From the NCBI GenBank assembly GCA_002746255.1, contig NVWO01000002.1, forward strand, positions 21,427-67,381: a stretch of 45,955 bases of DNA. Direction: 5' to 3'. Source of the DNA: Rhodospirillaceae bacterium (GTDB taxonomy: Bacteria; Pseudomonadota; Alphaproteobacteria; GCA-2746255). Shown here piece after piece: positions 8,361-16,518 of the stretch. Each line of letters starts with the position of its first letter. Position 1 is the stretch's first letter. The notes below the pieces were generated by a model. It did not search any database and had not been told where the DNA came from. It saw only the letters and a program-made list of their open reading frames with translations. Both the position numbers and the translations under genes were made by a program.

Positions 8361-9353
8361 ATGCGCATATTGGTCACCGGGGGTGCCGGCTATATCGGCA
8401 GCCACACGGTTTTGGAACTTGCAGGCGCCGGTCACGATCTGGTCGTCGTCGATAATCTTTCGGCGGGCCATGCCTGGGCGGTGCTTGCCGGCAAGCTGGT
8501 GATCGCGGATTTGGCCGATGACATGGCGATGGAGGCGCTTTTTAAAGAACATGCCTTCGATGCCGTCGTCCATTTCGCCGCCCATATCGAGGTTGCCGAA
8601 TCGGTTGCCGATCCGCTGAAATATTACCGAAACAACACGCGGAACACGCTGGCGCTGCTGGAACGCTGCCTCCGCTTCGGCGTCAAATCGTTCGTCTTTT
8701 CCTCGACGGCGGCGGTTTATGGCATGCCTTCGAACCCGGTGGTTTCCGAGGAAGATGCCCTGCTTCCCATCAATCCTTATGGCGCATCGAAAATGATGAG
8801 CGAGCGTGTGTTGCAGGACGCGAGCCATGCGTCAGATTTGCGTTACGTCATCCTGCGCTATTTCAACGCCGCTGGGGCCGATTCAGGTGCCAGGATCGGC
8901 GAAGCCCACGACCCGGAAAGCCACCTTATTCCCATCGCTGTGCAGACGGCCCTCGGCCGCCGTCCAAAAATAAAAATTTTTGGTACCGATCACACAACAC
9001 CGGATGGCACTTGTGTGCGTGATTACATTCACGTCTCGGATCTGGCGGCAGCGCATCGGGCCGCCCTAGACCATCTGGGCGCAGGGGGTGCGTCGCTGGT
9101 TCTCAATTGCGGCTATGGCCATGGGGCAAGTGTGCGTGAGGTCATCGCGATGGTAAAGCAGGTGTCCGGTATCGATTTCTGCGTTGAGGAAGGCCCCCGG
9201 CGTGCGGGCGATCCGCCGGAACTGGTGGCCGATGCGTCACGCATTCGCACGGCCCTCGACTGGAAACCGCAATATGACGATTTGCAGTTCATCGTCGAGA
9301 CGGCCTTTAACTGGGAACGCACCTATCGGGACGGCGGCGCTGGACATGCCTGA
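8361..9353 (+). CDS. galE: UDP-glucose 4-epimerase
   Basis: 330 residues, the usual GalE length. It interconverts UDP-glucose and UDP-galactose (some homologues also the N-acetyl forms) using bound NAD. Visible features are the NAD motif GGAGYIGSH (residues 7-15), the VVVDNLSAGH turn, VVHFAAHIEVAES, the catalytic FSSTAAVYG serine region, Y140 with K144 (YGASK), RYFNAAGAD and a C-terminal RRAGDPPELVAD. It begins 14 bases after the GT4 gene, and its last eight bases overlap the start of the GT26 gene, indicating translational coupling and one operon. Confidence 0.95.
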   Translation: MRILVTGGAGYIGSHTVLELAGAGHDLVVVDNLSAGHAWAVLAGKLVIADLADDMAMEALFKEHAFDAVVHFAAHIEVAESVADPLKYYRNNTRNTLALLERCLRFGVKSFVFSSTAAVYGMPSNPVVSEEDALLPINPYGASKMMSERVLQDASHASDLRYVILRYFNAAGADSGARIGEAHDPESHLIPIAVQTALGRRPKIKIFGTDHTTPDGTCVRDYIHVSDLAAAHRAALDHLGAGGASLVLNCGYGHGASVREVIAMVKQVSGIDFCVEEGPRRAGDPPELVADASRIRTALDWKPQYDDLQFIVETAFNWERTYRDGGAGHA

Positions 9354-10104
9354 AAAGGGTGCCGTGATTGGCGCACCGGTGACGGTGGGTGACGTTGATG
9401 CCGCGGCGGCAACGATCCTTGCCGCAGCCGAGGCGGGCAAGGGCGGCTATGTCTGCGTCGCGAATGTGCACATGGTGACGACGGCAAAAAAGGACCCGGG
9501 CCTGCTGGCGGCCATGGAAGGCGCGCTTTGGGTAACCAGCGACGGCATGCCGCTTGTCTGGGCGCTGCGGCGTCACGGCCATGAAAAGGCGCGCCGGGTA
9601 GCAGGCCCGGATCTGATGCGGCATTTGCTGCAAAAAGCGGAGACGGCGCGTGTGCCAGTCTATTTTTTCGGTGGCAATGTGGCGACCGTTGCTGCCTTGA
9701 AGGCCGCATTGGAAACGCAGTTTCCAGCCCTTGTTCTGGCTGGAATCGAGGCACCACCGCTGCTGCCCCTTGCGCCAGAGGTGGATTCCGGGACGGTTGC
9801 GCGCATCAATGGCACAGGTGCCCGCCTTGTCTTTGTGGGCCTTGGCTGTCCAAAACAGGAATACTGGATGGCGGCGTACGCGCCGCATCTTACGGGCGTG
9901 CAGATCGGCGTCGGCGCGGCGTTTGATTTTTTTGCCGGCACGCTTGTACGCGCGCCGCGCTGGATGCAGGCGGCCGGCCTTGAATGGCTGTTTCGGTTAT
10001 GGGCGGAGCCACGGCGTCTCTGGCGGCGCTATTTGGTCACAAACAGCCAATTTATCTGGTACGTTCTCGCTTCATGGTTGCTATCAAAGACGGGACGCGT
10101 TTGA
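9346..10104 (+). CDS. WecG/TagA/CpsF family glycosyltransferase (GT26)
   Basis: 252 residues from ATG 9346, inside the last codons of galE. Family features: VCVANVHMVTTAKKDP, the SDGMPLVWALRRHG motif holding the catalytic Asp, RVAGPDLM, FFGGN, a CPKQEYWM stretch, and the C-terminal FFAGTLVRAPRWMQAAGLEWLFRL signature. Members add UDP-ManNAcA, UDP-ManNAc or related sugars as the second residue on undecaprenyl-linked intermediates (WecG, TagA). The partner TagD/TagF-like genes in the same locus fit a teichoic-acid-like linkage chemistry, but the donor here is unknown. A longer upstream frame exists only as an antisense-like extension over galE and is not used. Confidence 0.9.
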   Translation: MPEKGAVIGAPVTVGDVDAAAATILAAAEAGKGGYVCVANVHMVTTAKKDPGLLAAMEGALWVTSDGMPLVWALRRHGHEKARRVAGPDLMRHLLQKAETARVPVYFFGGNVATVAALKAALETQFPALVLAGIEAPPLLPLAPEVDSGTVARINGTGARLVFVGLGCPKQEYWMAAYAPHLTGVQIGVGAAFDFFAGTLVRAPRWMQAAGLEWLFRLWAEPRRLWRRYLVTNSQFIWYVLASWLLSKTGRV

Positions 10105-10108
10105 GCCG

Positions 10109-10696
10109 ATGACGAAAGACCCGCTTCAGACCTTCTTTGACGGCGAATTCGCCGAACACGCCGCCGTCGCCACGGCGACGGAACGGGCGCTTTACGCGCC
10201 CTTTCAACGTCTTCTTGAAACTTCAGCGGCGGCCATCCGCGATGGTGGCAAGCTGCTCTTCTTCGGTAATGGCGGCAGCGCTTCCGATGCCCAGCATCTG
10301 GCAACGGAACTGACCGTTCGTTTTTCAGAAAACCGCAAGGCGATTGCTGCGATTGCGCTGACGGCGGACACGTCGACCCTGACGGCAATCGGCAACGATT
10401 TCGGCTTTGATGCGCTTTTCGCCCGCCAGGTAGAGGCGCTTGGCCGGCCGGGTGATGTGGCCATCGGCATCAGCACCTCCGGTCAAAGTCCGAACGTTCT
10501 TCTTGGGCTGAAACAGGCCCGCAAAATGGGTCTTGTCGCCGCAGCGTTTGGGGGCAAAGACGGCGGCCGGCTGAACGAATATGCCGACCCGCTTTTGATT
10601 GTGCCCAGCGATCGCACGTCGCGCATTCAGGAAATGCATATTATGCTTGGCCACATGTTTTGTGCGGCGCTGGAGCAGGAACTCGGCCTCGTCTAG
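10109..10696 (+). CDS. gmhA: Sedoheptulose-7-phosphate isomerase (phosphoheptose isomerase)
   Basis: 195 residues, the family length. A SIS-domain protein that converts sedoheptulose-7-phosphate to D-glycero-D-manno-heptose-7-phosphate, the first step to ADP- or GDP-heptose for LPS core. Motifs: LLFFGNGGSASDAQHLATEL (about 48-67), GDVAIGISTSGQSPNVL, and the C-terminal IQEMHIMLGHMFCAALEQEL helix with the conserved histidine and glutamates. ATG 10109 is five bases after the GT26 stop. It is directly followed by hldE, the next enzymes of the pathway. The phosphatase gmhB and epimerase hldD are not in the window. Confidence 0.93.
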   Translation: MTKDPLQTFFDGEFAEHAAVATATERALYAPFQRLLETSAAAIRDGGKLLFFGNGGSASDAQHLATELTVRFSENRKAIAAIALTADTSTLTAIGNDFGFDALFARQVEALGRPGDVAIGISTSGQSPNVLLGLKQARKMGLVAAAFGGKDGGRLNEYADPLLIVPSDRTSRIQEMHIMLGHMFCAALEQELGLV

Positions 10697-10707
10697 GAGG
10701 GCGTCAG

Positions 10708-12192
10708 ATGAAGAAGAAAACGGGCGCGGCCCCAGATCCATCCGCATTCGTAGCCGAAGTAGAATCCTTTCATGATGCGCGCGTAATCTGCGTTGGCGAC
10801 GTCATGCTGGACCGCTTCGTCTATGGGGATGTGGAACGCGTTTCACCGGAAGCCCCCATTCCGGTTCTTTGCATTCGCCGGGAAACGACGGTTCTTGGCG
10901 GTGCGGGAAACGTGCTTCGGAATCTCATCGCCTATGGGGCCAAGCCGCGCTTCTTTGCGGTCGTCGGCAAGGATGCGGCGGGTAGTGAATTGCGCGAGCT
11001 TGTTCACGCGTCGGGTGCTGGCAATGACGGCATCTTTATCGAGGACGGCGGCCAGACGACGGTCAAGAATCGTTTTATTGCAGCAAGCCAGCAACTTCTG
11101 CGGGCCGATCTGGAGGCACCGACCGCCCTTGACGAGGTCATGCGCAGCAAACTTCTAAGCGGCATAGAAGACGCCCTTCAGGCAGCGGATATGCTGCTGC
11201 TTTCGGATTATGGAAAGGGTCTGCTGGCTGGCGACATGGTGCCGCGCATTCTCGACATGGCCAGGCAGGCGAAGGTGCCGACCATCGTTGATCCAAAAGG
11301 GTTTGACTATTCACGCTATCGCGGGTCAACGCTGCTGACGCCTAATTTGCGCGAACTTCACGAAGCCACGCGGATGCCGGTTGCAACGGATGGGGACGTG
11401 GTTACGGCAGCGGAAAGCCTGCTGAAGACGGTTGCGGTCGATGCCGTCCTGGTCACGCGAAGTGCCAGCGGCATGACGTTGGTGACGAAGGAAAAAGAGA
11501 TCACGCATCTGTCAGCCCGCGCGCAGGAAGTCTTTGATGTTTCCGGGGCCGGTGACACGGTTGTTGCAACCCTTGCCACCGCCCTTGCCGGCGGCGCGAC
11601 CCTTGCGGATGCCGCCTATCTCGCAAATATTGCGGCCGGCATTGTCGTTGGCAAGGTGGGCACCGCCGTTGTGCGTCCGGACGACCTGATTGCGGCCCTG
11701 CATGAACGCGACCTGCTTGCCAATGCGGACAACTGCGTTTCACTGGAACATGCGAACGAGGCGGTTGAGCGCTGGCGCCGACAGGGCTTGCGCATCGGGT
11801 TTACAAATGGCTGTTTTGACCTGCTGCATCCCGGGCATGTGTCGCTGCTGCGTCAGGCGAAGGCCGCCTGCGACCGGTTGGTCATCGGTTTGAACAGCGA
11901 TGCTTCCGTTGCGCGCCTTAAAGGCCCTGACCGCCCGGTGCAGGCGGAGATGGCCCGGGCGACGGTGTTGGGCTCCCTTGCCGATGTGGATCTGGTTGTT
12001 CTGTTTGCGGAAGATACCCCGGTCCGGCTTTTAAAGGCGCTTCGTCCGGACGTGCTTGTGAAGGGGGCGGATTACCGGGTGGATGAAGTGGTCGGCGCGG
12101 ATTTTGTGAAGAGCTATGGCGGCAAAATTCTGCTGGCCGATCTCACGCCCGGGCATAGCACGACGTCTACCATCACCCGGATCTCGAAATAA
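10708..12192 (+). CDS. hldE: Bifunctional heptose-7-phosphate kinase / heptose-1-phosphate adenylyltransferase
   Basis: 494 residues with both domains of HldE (RfaE). The N-terminal ribokinase-like domain (about 20-335) has LGGAGNVLRNL and the catalytic SGAGDTVVATLA; it phosphorylates heptose-7-phosphate at C1. The C-terminal cytidylyltransferase-like domain (about 360-494) has GFTNGCFDLLHPGHVSLL (from residue 363) and LKGPDRPVQ; it adds AMP to give ADP-heptose. AGGAGG at 10695-10700 precedes ATG 10708. It follows gmhA by 11 bases. Heptose is needed for LPS inner core or can be incorporated in surface glycans, as this locus suggests. Confidence 0.95.
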   Translation: MKKKTGAAPDPSAFVAEVESFHDARVICVGDVMLDRFVYGDVERVSPEAPIPVLCIRRETTVLGGAGNVLRNLIAYGAKPRFFAVVGKDAAGSELRELVHASGAGNDGIFIEDGGQTTVKNRFIAASQQLLRADLEAPTALDEVMRSKLLSGIEDALQAADMLLLSDYGKGLLAGDMVPRILDMARQAKVPTIVDPKGFDYSRYRGSTLLTPNLRELHEATRMPVATDGDVVTAAESLLKTVAVDAVLVTRSASGMTLVTKEKEITHLSARAQEVFDVSGAGDTVVATLATALAGGATLADAAYLANIAAGIVVGKVGTAVVRPDDLIAALHERDLLANADNCVSLEHANEAVERWRRQGLRIGFTNGCFDLLHPGHVSLLRQAKAACDRLVIGLNSDASVARLKGPDRPVQAEMARATVLGSLADVDLVVLFAEDTPVRLLKALRPDVLVKGADYRVDEVVGADFVKSYGGKILLADLTPGHSTTSTITRISK

Positions 12193-12203
12193 GGGAAAGC
12201 GGC

Positions 12204-13322
12204 GTGCCGCCACCGAAGCAATCTTCGGAATCATCGTCGGACACCGGAGACGCGGTGCGTCTCTATCATCTTGCCGGGCAGCAGCAAAAGGCTGGCCGGG
12301 TCGCGCAGGCAATCTCGCTTTACCGTGAACTTCTTCGCATGGCACCGCGGCATCTTGCGGCTATGGCGGCGCTGGCAATCCTGCTGGAGGGCCAGGGCAG
12401 CAAGGAAGAAGCGCGCGTCCTTGGCCGCCGCCGCACAGGGCTTGAGGCGCAGAATGCGTACGCAATCGGAAAGGCGCTGGCAAGGGAAGGTCAACATGCG
12501 CGCGCCGTGCCTTTCTTCGAACGCGCAATTGGGTTGAAGCCGGATTATCTGAAAGCCACTTGGCGGCTTGGCGAAGCGTTCAGCCACCTAAAGCGGACGC
12601 CGGAGGCGCTTCGCTGTTATCGACGCTGCCTGGAATTAAGCCCGGACGATGTTGAATTGCACTTCATGATTGCCGCCCTTGGGGGCGAGAACGCGCCCGC
12701 CTGTGCGCCGGAAGCCTATGTGCGGAGTTATTTTGACAATTATGCCGAAAGTTTTGACGAGCATCTTTGCGAAAGTCTGGATTATCGCGGGCCGGAAATT
12801 CTCTTTGCCCATGCCCGGCGCTTCCTTGGCCAGGGGCGGGCCCGCTTCGACATTCTCGACATTGGTTGTGGGACGGGCCTTGCCGGTCAAAAATTTCACG
12901 GCCTTGCGCGCAGCCTGACGGGTGTCGATCTTTCCCCGGGAATGATTGCGCAGGCAAAAGCGCGCAGCCTTTACGACGCCCTTCACATTGCCGAGGCGGT
13001 GATGTTTTTGGCCGAGGCCCCCGCAGGCCGGTACGACCTTCTGATAGCCTGTGATTCGCTCGTCTATATCGGCGATCTTGAACCCCTGATTGCTGCCGCC
13101 GTCCAGGCGTTGCGGCCAGGCGGGTTTTTCGTCCTCTCCCTTGAAAAGGGCCGTGCGCCGGGCTTTGTTTTGCAGACATCCGGCCGCTATGCGCATCATC
13201 CGGATTATTTGTCGGGGCTGGTTGCGGACCGGTTTCGCATTCGCGCTGCGGACGAGGCGGTCCTGCGGCGTGAATTTGGCGCGCCCGTCGTCGAACGGGT
13301 TTATGTGCTTGAAAGGCTATGA
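12204..13322 (+). CDS. TPR-repeat SAM-dependent methyltransferase (COG4976-like)
   Basis: 372 residues. Residues about 15-160 are three to four TPR-like helical pairs; the C-terminal half is a class I methyltransferase with motif I FDILDIGCGTGLAG (215-228), TGVDLSPGMIAQA, and LIACDSLVYIGDL. The linker YVRSYFDNYAESFDEHL (172-188) is characteristic of the predicted methyltransferases of COG4976. The start is GTG 12204 behind AGGGAAAG, 11 bases after hldE, so it closes the polysaccharide operon. The substrate is unknown; TPRs suggest a protein or peptide partner. It is separated from the repeat-protein gene by 171 AT-rich bases. Confidence 0.85.
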   Translation: MPPPKQSSESSSDTGDAVRLYHLAGQQQKAGRVAQAISLYRELLRMAPRHLAAMAALAILLEGQGSKEEARVLGRRRTGLEAQNAYAIGKALAREGQHARAVPFFERAIGLKPDYLKATWRLGEAFSHLKRTPEALRCYRRCLELSPDDVELHFMIAALGGENAPACAPEAYVRSYFDNYAESFDEHLCESLDYRGPEILFAHARRFLGQGRARFDILDIGCGTGLAGQKFHGLARSLTGVDLSPGMIAQAKARSLYDALHIAEAVMFLAEAPAGRYDLLIACDSLVYIGDLEPLIAAAVQALRPGGFFVLSLEKGRAPGFVLQTSGRYAHHPDYLSGLVADRFRIRAADEAVLRREFGAPVVERVYVLERL

Positions 13323-13493
13323 CGGCACGAGCCTTCTAGGCTGTTGATTTTAAACAGGAAAATGTAAATTTTTTTGATCAGGTTTTCCTGATTATTGAAA
13401 TCGGCTAGGATAAGGCCCATATTTTCAAGATAAGGCATGGGTCCATGCTGGCCTTGATAAAGGGCGGAAGCATTTGGGCCAGGGAAGGGTGTG
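13323..13493. promoter_or_regulatory. AT-rich intergenic region with two small hairpins
   Basis: It separates the polysaccharide operon from the repeat-protein gene. A 5-bp hairpin AGCCT-TCT-AGGCT (13330-13342) followed by TGTTGATTTT could be a weak terminator of the upstream operon. A 6-bp inverted repeat ATCAGG-TTTT-CCTGAT lies at 13377-13392. The AT-rich stretch 13340-13420 is a likely promoter for the next gene, but I cannot assign boxes. Confidence 0.4.
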
Positions 13494-13799
13494 ATGAGCA
13501 AAGCGTCGAGACCGAAAATGGTTAGCCGCCGCAAGGCGCTGGCCCGGCTTGGACTGGGTGCCGCCGCTGTTTATACGGTGCCGGTGCTGCTGCATCTTGA
13601 TGGCAGCGCCATGGCGAAGATCAAACCTTCTCCCTGCGGCAAAGGAAAAGGAAAGGGGCATTGTCCGAGTGGACCGTCGCGGCCTTCCGGACCCTCTGGG
13701 CCTTCCGGGCCTTCGCGGCCTTCCAGACCCTCTGGGCCTTCGCGGCCTTCCAGACCCTCTGGGCCTTCGCGGCCATCTGGGCCTTCGCGACCGTCATAG
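13494..13799 (+). CDS. Tat-like signal protein with Ser-(Gly/Arg)-Pro tandem repeats
   Basis: 101 residues from ATG 13494, with AGGGAAGGG at 13481-13489; GTG 13491 is an alternative one codon earlier. The N terminus has a twin-arginine-like motif SRRKAL (11-16), a hydrophobic stretch (about 19-35) and a possible cleavage site after AMA (39-41), so export is predicted. A short basic linker holds two cysteines (C48, C57) and Lys-Gly pairs. Residues 59-101 are 14 perfect triplets S-x-P with x = Gly or Arg, ending in Ser. I do not recognise a characterised family, though small alphaproteobacterial proteins of the type RRKALxRLG... followed by Gly/Ser repeats are familiar. An HprK-like kinase gene begins 44 bases downstream. 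It could be a modified secreted peptide or a surface filament; unproven. Confidence 0.75.
   Translation: MSKASRPKMVSRRKALARLGLGAAAVYTVPVLLHLDGSAMAKIKPSPCGKGKGKGHCPSGPSRPSGPSGPSGPSRPSRPSGPSRPSRPSGPSRPSGPSRPS
13668..13796 (+). repeat. 9-bp-periodic coding repeat with two exact 27-bp copies
   Basis: Every nine bases encode one Ser-(Gly/Arg)-Pro triplet, 14 times. Units 13712-13738 and 13739-13765 are identical 27-mers, and the next unit (from 13766) starts the same way. All periods are multiples of three, so copy changes would keep the reading frame. Confidence 0.95.
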
Positions 13800-13843
13800 G
13801 TTTCAAGGCCTTTCCGTTGACCCTCATGGGCCGGTAAGAATTC

Positions 13844-14689
13844 ATGCGGCTTCATTTCGAAGGCATTCCTCGTCCCGTTTCTTTTCAGGGATGCGATGAC
13901 CTTCTTCCCTTTCTGAACCCACCGATTTCAGCCTGGCCCCATGCGGTCGAGGAAGCTGCTGTCGGGGAAGCCGAGGCGTCCAAGCCGATCCTGACCCTTG
14001 CCCGGACGGCGGCAGGGTATCGCGTTTCGTCCTGCGTTCATGACGTCACGTCCTATGATTATGCGGATGCCTATGAGGCCGTCGCGGGGTTTTTTTCCGA
14101 ACTCTACATTGCGTTCATTGCCGCCAACCCAGGCCTTCTTTGTATTCATGCGGCAGCTCTACGTTTTAAAAGTGGCCTGTTCGTCTTTCCAGCCAGCGGC
14201 AAGGCTGGCAAAAGCACGCTGGCGGTCCATGGGGCGGCGGCGGGGGCTGTTCTTTTTACCGACGATGTGCTGCCCATTCGCGACGACGAGGGGCTTGGTC
14301 TTTCTTTGGGCGTCGCGCCCAGGCTTCGTCTGCCGCTGCCCGCAAATGTGACGGCGGATTTTCGCGCCTTTCTCAAGGATCGGTCTGTCTTGGAAAATGA
14401 TTACGGACAATTCGTCGGCCTGAAATCCGGTGAAATCGCCAGCTTTGGTTCGGTGGCGCCGATTGCAGCCATCGTGTTGCTTGATCGCATCGAACACGGC
14501 ACGCCTGCTCTCGAGAAAACAGGAAAAAGTGAGGTTCTCCGCGACCTCATGAAGCGAAATTTTACACAAGGCATTGATGCCGAGGCGAAAGTCCGACGCC
14601 TTTTGCAAATTGCAAAATCGGGCATCTGTTACCGGCTGCGCTATGTGACCTGTGATTCAGGCCTTGCGCTTTTGCGCGAAATTTCCTGA
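13844..14689 (+). CDS. HprK-like (HPr serine kinase-related) protein
   Basis: 281 residues. An N-terminal region (1-95) of no recognised family is followed by an HprK-type kinase core: IHAAALRF (101-108), a P-loop ASGKAGKST (117-125) and the acidic pair in LFTDDVLPI (137-145), which in HprK binds metal and phosphate. The first P-loop glycine is Ala117. Relatives occur in natural-product and polysaccharide loci, where some phosphorylate serine in a peptide (for example the lasso-peptide kinases). This gene follows the Ser-rich repeat protein on the same strand, so that protein is the obvious candidate substrate. It is distinct from the true hprK at 27328. Kinase fold is well supported; target is inference. 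Confidence 0.8.
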   Translation: MRLHFEGIPRPVSFQGCDDLLPFLNPPISAWPHAVEEAAVGEAEASKPILTLARTAAGYRVSSCVHDVTSYDYADAYEAVAGFFSELYIAFIAANPGLLCIHAAALRFKSGLFVFPASGKAGKSTLAVHGAAAGAVLFTDDVLPIRDDEGLGLSLGVAPRLRLPLPANVTADFRAFLKDRSVLENDYGQFVGLKSGEIASFGSVAPIAAIVLLDRIEHGTPALEKTGKSEVLRDLMKRNFTQGIDAEAKVRRLLQIAKSGICYRLRYVTCDSGLALLREIS

Positions 14690-14718
14690 AGCGGCGCGCG
14701 CGTGACGGGTCGTGTCCG

Positions 14719-16518
14719 TTACCCGGCGGCCAGTTTCAGGGAAATATACCGGCAATCGTGCTGTGCCAGAACTTGACAGGCTTCGCCGGTTTGCACCCGT
14801 CGCGGTGCCGCTTCAAGGTAGATTGCCTGGCGCCAGTGGGTGTCGTCTTCGCGCGGCTTTGTTTCAAGGGTGATGGTGTCCGTCAGGTTCAGCCGGAACC
14901 ACAGAAGCACGGCGTGGCAAACGCCGTCCGCCGTAACGGGGATCGCAATTTCCTTTGCTTCGGGTTTTTGGGTGGCATCCAGAAAATCGAAGGAAAAGAC
15001 CTCGACCGAATCAGAAAGCATTTTATGTGGATAGGCGTTGATGCGTTTTGTCAGATATTCGGCGCTTGCAAATTCGTTGAAAAGCCGCATGTCGAACCCG
15101 CAGGCTTCGCTTGTGCGGTCTTCTTCAAAAAGACGCTCGCTTTCGACCAGCATCGCATAGACGGTGCCGCCTTTTGGAAGGATGGTCGCATTTGGTTTTA
15201 GAAGATTTGCGCGTGCATGCGCGATGACTTGCAGGATGCCTTCGCCAAGAAAACCGGCGTTTAGCAATTCCGTCACCAGCACATCGGCACGTTCCGGCAG
15301 GTCGTCGCCGATTTTTAAGTTGTAGGAATGTTTCGGCAGGATCGTTATGCGTTCGGCAAGGTCGTTTTTATGGACGATGCGGCCCGCCATTTTTGCAATC
15401 GGTTCGACGGTTTCACACGCCGTGACATGCGACGCCCCGGCGCGTGCGGCCATCATCGACAGCAGGCCCGCCCCGGCGCCGATGTCGAGAACGGTGGTGT
15501 CGTTTGAAACGCATTCCCGGATTGCCTGATCGTAGGCTTCGTTGCGCGCGCGATCGTTCATCATGGCAAAATGCCAGCGCGGCACCTGGCGTTGCTGGGC
15601 CTCGGAAAGGCCGGCGCGGGCATTTTCAAGATCGGGGTTCAGGGAAAGCGCCTTCTTGAAGGCGTCTGCCGAAGCCTCAATGCGTCCCGTCGCCAAATAG
15701 GCATTGCCCAGATTGTAATGGGCTTCGGCAAATCCGGGGTGCAGCCGGACGGCCTGCTCAAAATGCGGGATGGCGTCTTCGACGTTGCCTTCCGCCTTGC
15801 GGATGTTGCCAAGATTGTTATGCCCCTCGGCAAAGTCGGGATTGGTGCGCAGCGCGTTTTCGATATGCCGGGCGGCGCCTTCGATATCGCCCTCGTTCCG
15901 CAGAATGGTGGCAAGATTGTTTGCGGCCTCGGGAAAATCGTGGCGGATCTCCAGCGCTTTTTCAAGGGCGGCCTTGGCACCGGCAATGTCATTTTGAATG
16001 CGGAGCGTGTCGCCAAGGTTGTAATGGGCTTCCGCATAATCGGGGTGTTTTGCAACCGCTTCGCGAAGCTGGCTGATGGCTTTTTCCATGTTGCCATCGG
16101 CGCGATAGGCGACGCCGAGGCTGATCTGTGCTTCGGCAAAATCGGGACGCAGCGAAAGGGCGCTTTGAAAACGCGCGATCGCCGCCGCCGTCTTTCCCTG
16201 GGCCAGCAGGATATCGGCAAGGTTGTAGAGGGTGTCCGGTGAGGATGGGACTTGTTCGAGTGCGCGTTCAAGAAGTTCACGGGCTTCCTCGCTGGCGCCG
16301 CATTGGTGGCGGAGAACGCCAAGAAGATGCAGCGCGTCCGTATGATCCGGCTGCTGGCGCAGCACGTTTCGATAGATGGCTTCCGCGCGTTCGAATTCGC
16401 CGCGTTGGTGCAGGCGAAGGGCATCGTCCAGGCGGCGCTCTGAAGTGGCGTCCCCCTGGGGCTGGCCCTCGCGGTGTCGCGATCTGTGGGCCTGGCGGCG
16501 GCGTTGTTGTCGGTTCAT
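14719..16518 (-). CDS. TPR protein with PRMT-type arginine methyltransferase domain
   Basis: 599 residues. After a basic Arg/Gln-rich N terminus, about eight TPRs of 34 residues fill 31-308. The rest is a protein arginine methyltransferase-like domain: PRWHFAMMND (313-322), SAM motif I TVLDIGAGAGLLSMMAARAGA (342-362), acidic E369, a double-E loop with E417 and E426 spaced eight residues apart (TELLNAGFLGEG), and a C-terminal THW loop at 560-562. These are the catalytic hallmarks of PRMT7/PRMT9; the TPR-plus-PRMT layout resembles PRMT9. GAGGGA lies five bases before ATG 16518. It converges on the HprK-like gene. Arginine methylation is likely by fold; the substrate is unknown, with the Arg-containing repeat protein nearby as one possibility. 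Confidence 0.85.
   Translation of the reverse strand: MNRQQRRRQAHRSRHREGQPQGDATSERRLDDALRLHQRGEFERAEAIYRNVLRQQPDHTDALHLLGVLRHQCGASEEARELLERALEQVPSSPDTLYNLADILLAQGKTAAAIARFQSALSLRPDFAEAQISLGVAYRADGNMEKAISQLREAVAKHPDYAEAHYNLGDTLRIQNDIAGAKAALEKALEIRHDFPEAANNLATILRNEGDIEGAARHIENALRTNPDFAEGHNNLGNIRKAEGNVEDAIPHFEQAVRLHPGFAEAHYNLGNAYLATGRIEASADAFKKALSLNPDLENARAGLSEAQQRQVPRWHFAMMNDRARNEAYDQAIRECVSNDTTVLDIGAGAGLLSMMAARAGASHVTACETVEPIAKMAGRIVHKNDLAERITILPKHSYNLKIGDDLPERADVLVTELLNAGFLGEGILQVIAHARANLLKPNATILPKGGTVYAMLVESERLFEEDRTSEACGFDMRLFNEFASAEYLTKRINAYPHKMLSDSVEVFSFDFLDATQKPEAKEIAIPVTADGVCHAVLLWFRLNLTDTITLETKPREDDTHWRQAIYLEAAPRRVQTGEACQVLAQHDCRYISLKLAAG

Noticed and set aside
13668-13796. Possible CRISPR-like repeat array
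   Set aside because: The repeats are contiguous, in a reading frame and have no unique spacers; no cas genes are present.
13571-13855. Minus-strand 94-codon frame with collagen-like Gly-x-x repeats
   Set aside because: It is the antisense reading of the Ser-x-Pro array; the 9-bp period makes every frame look repetitive. No Shine-Dalgarno, and the sense gene has a start, signal and neighbour that fit.
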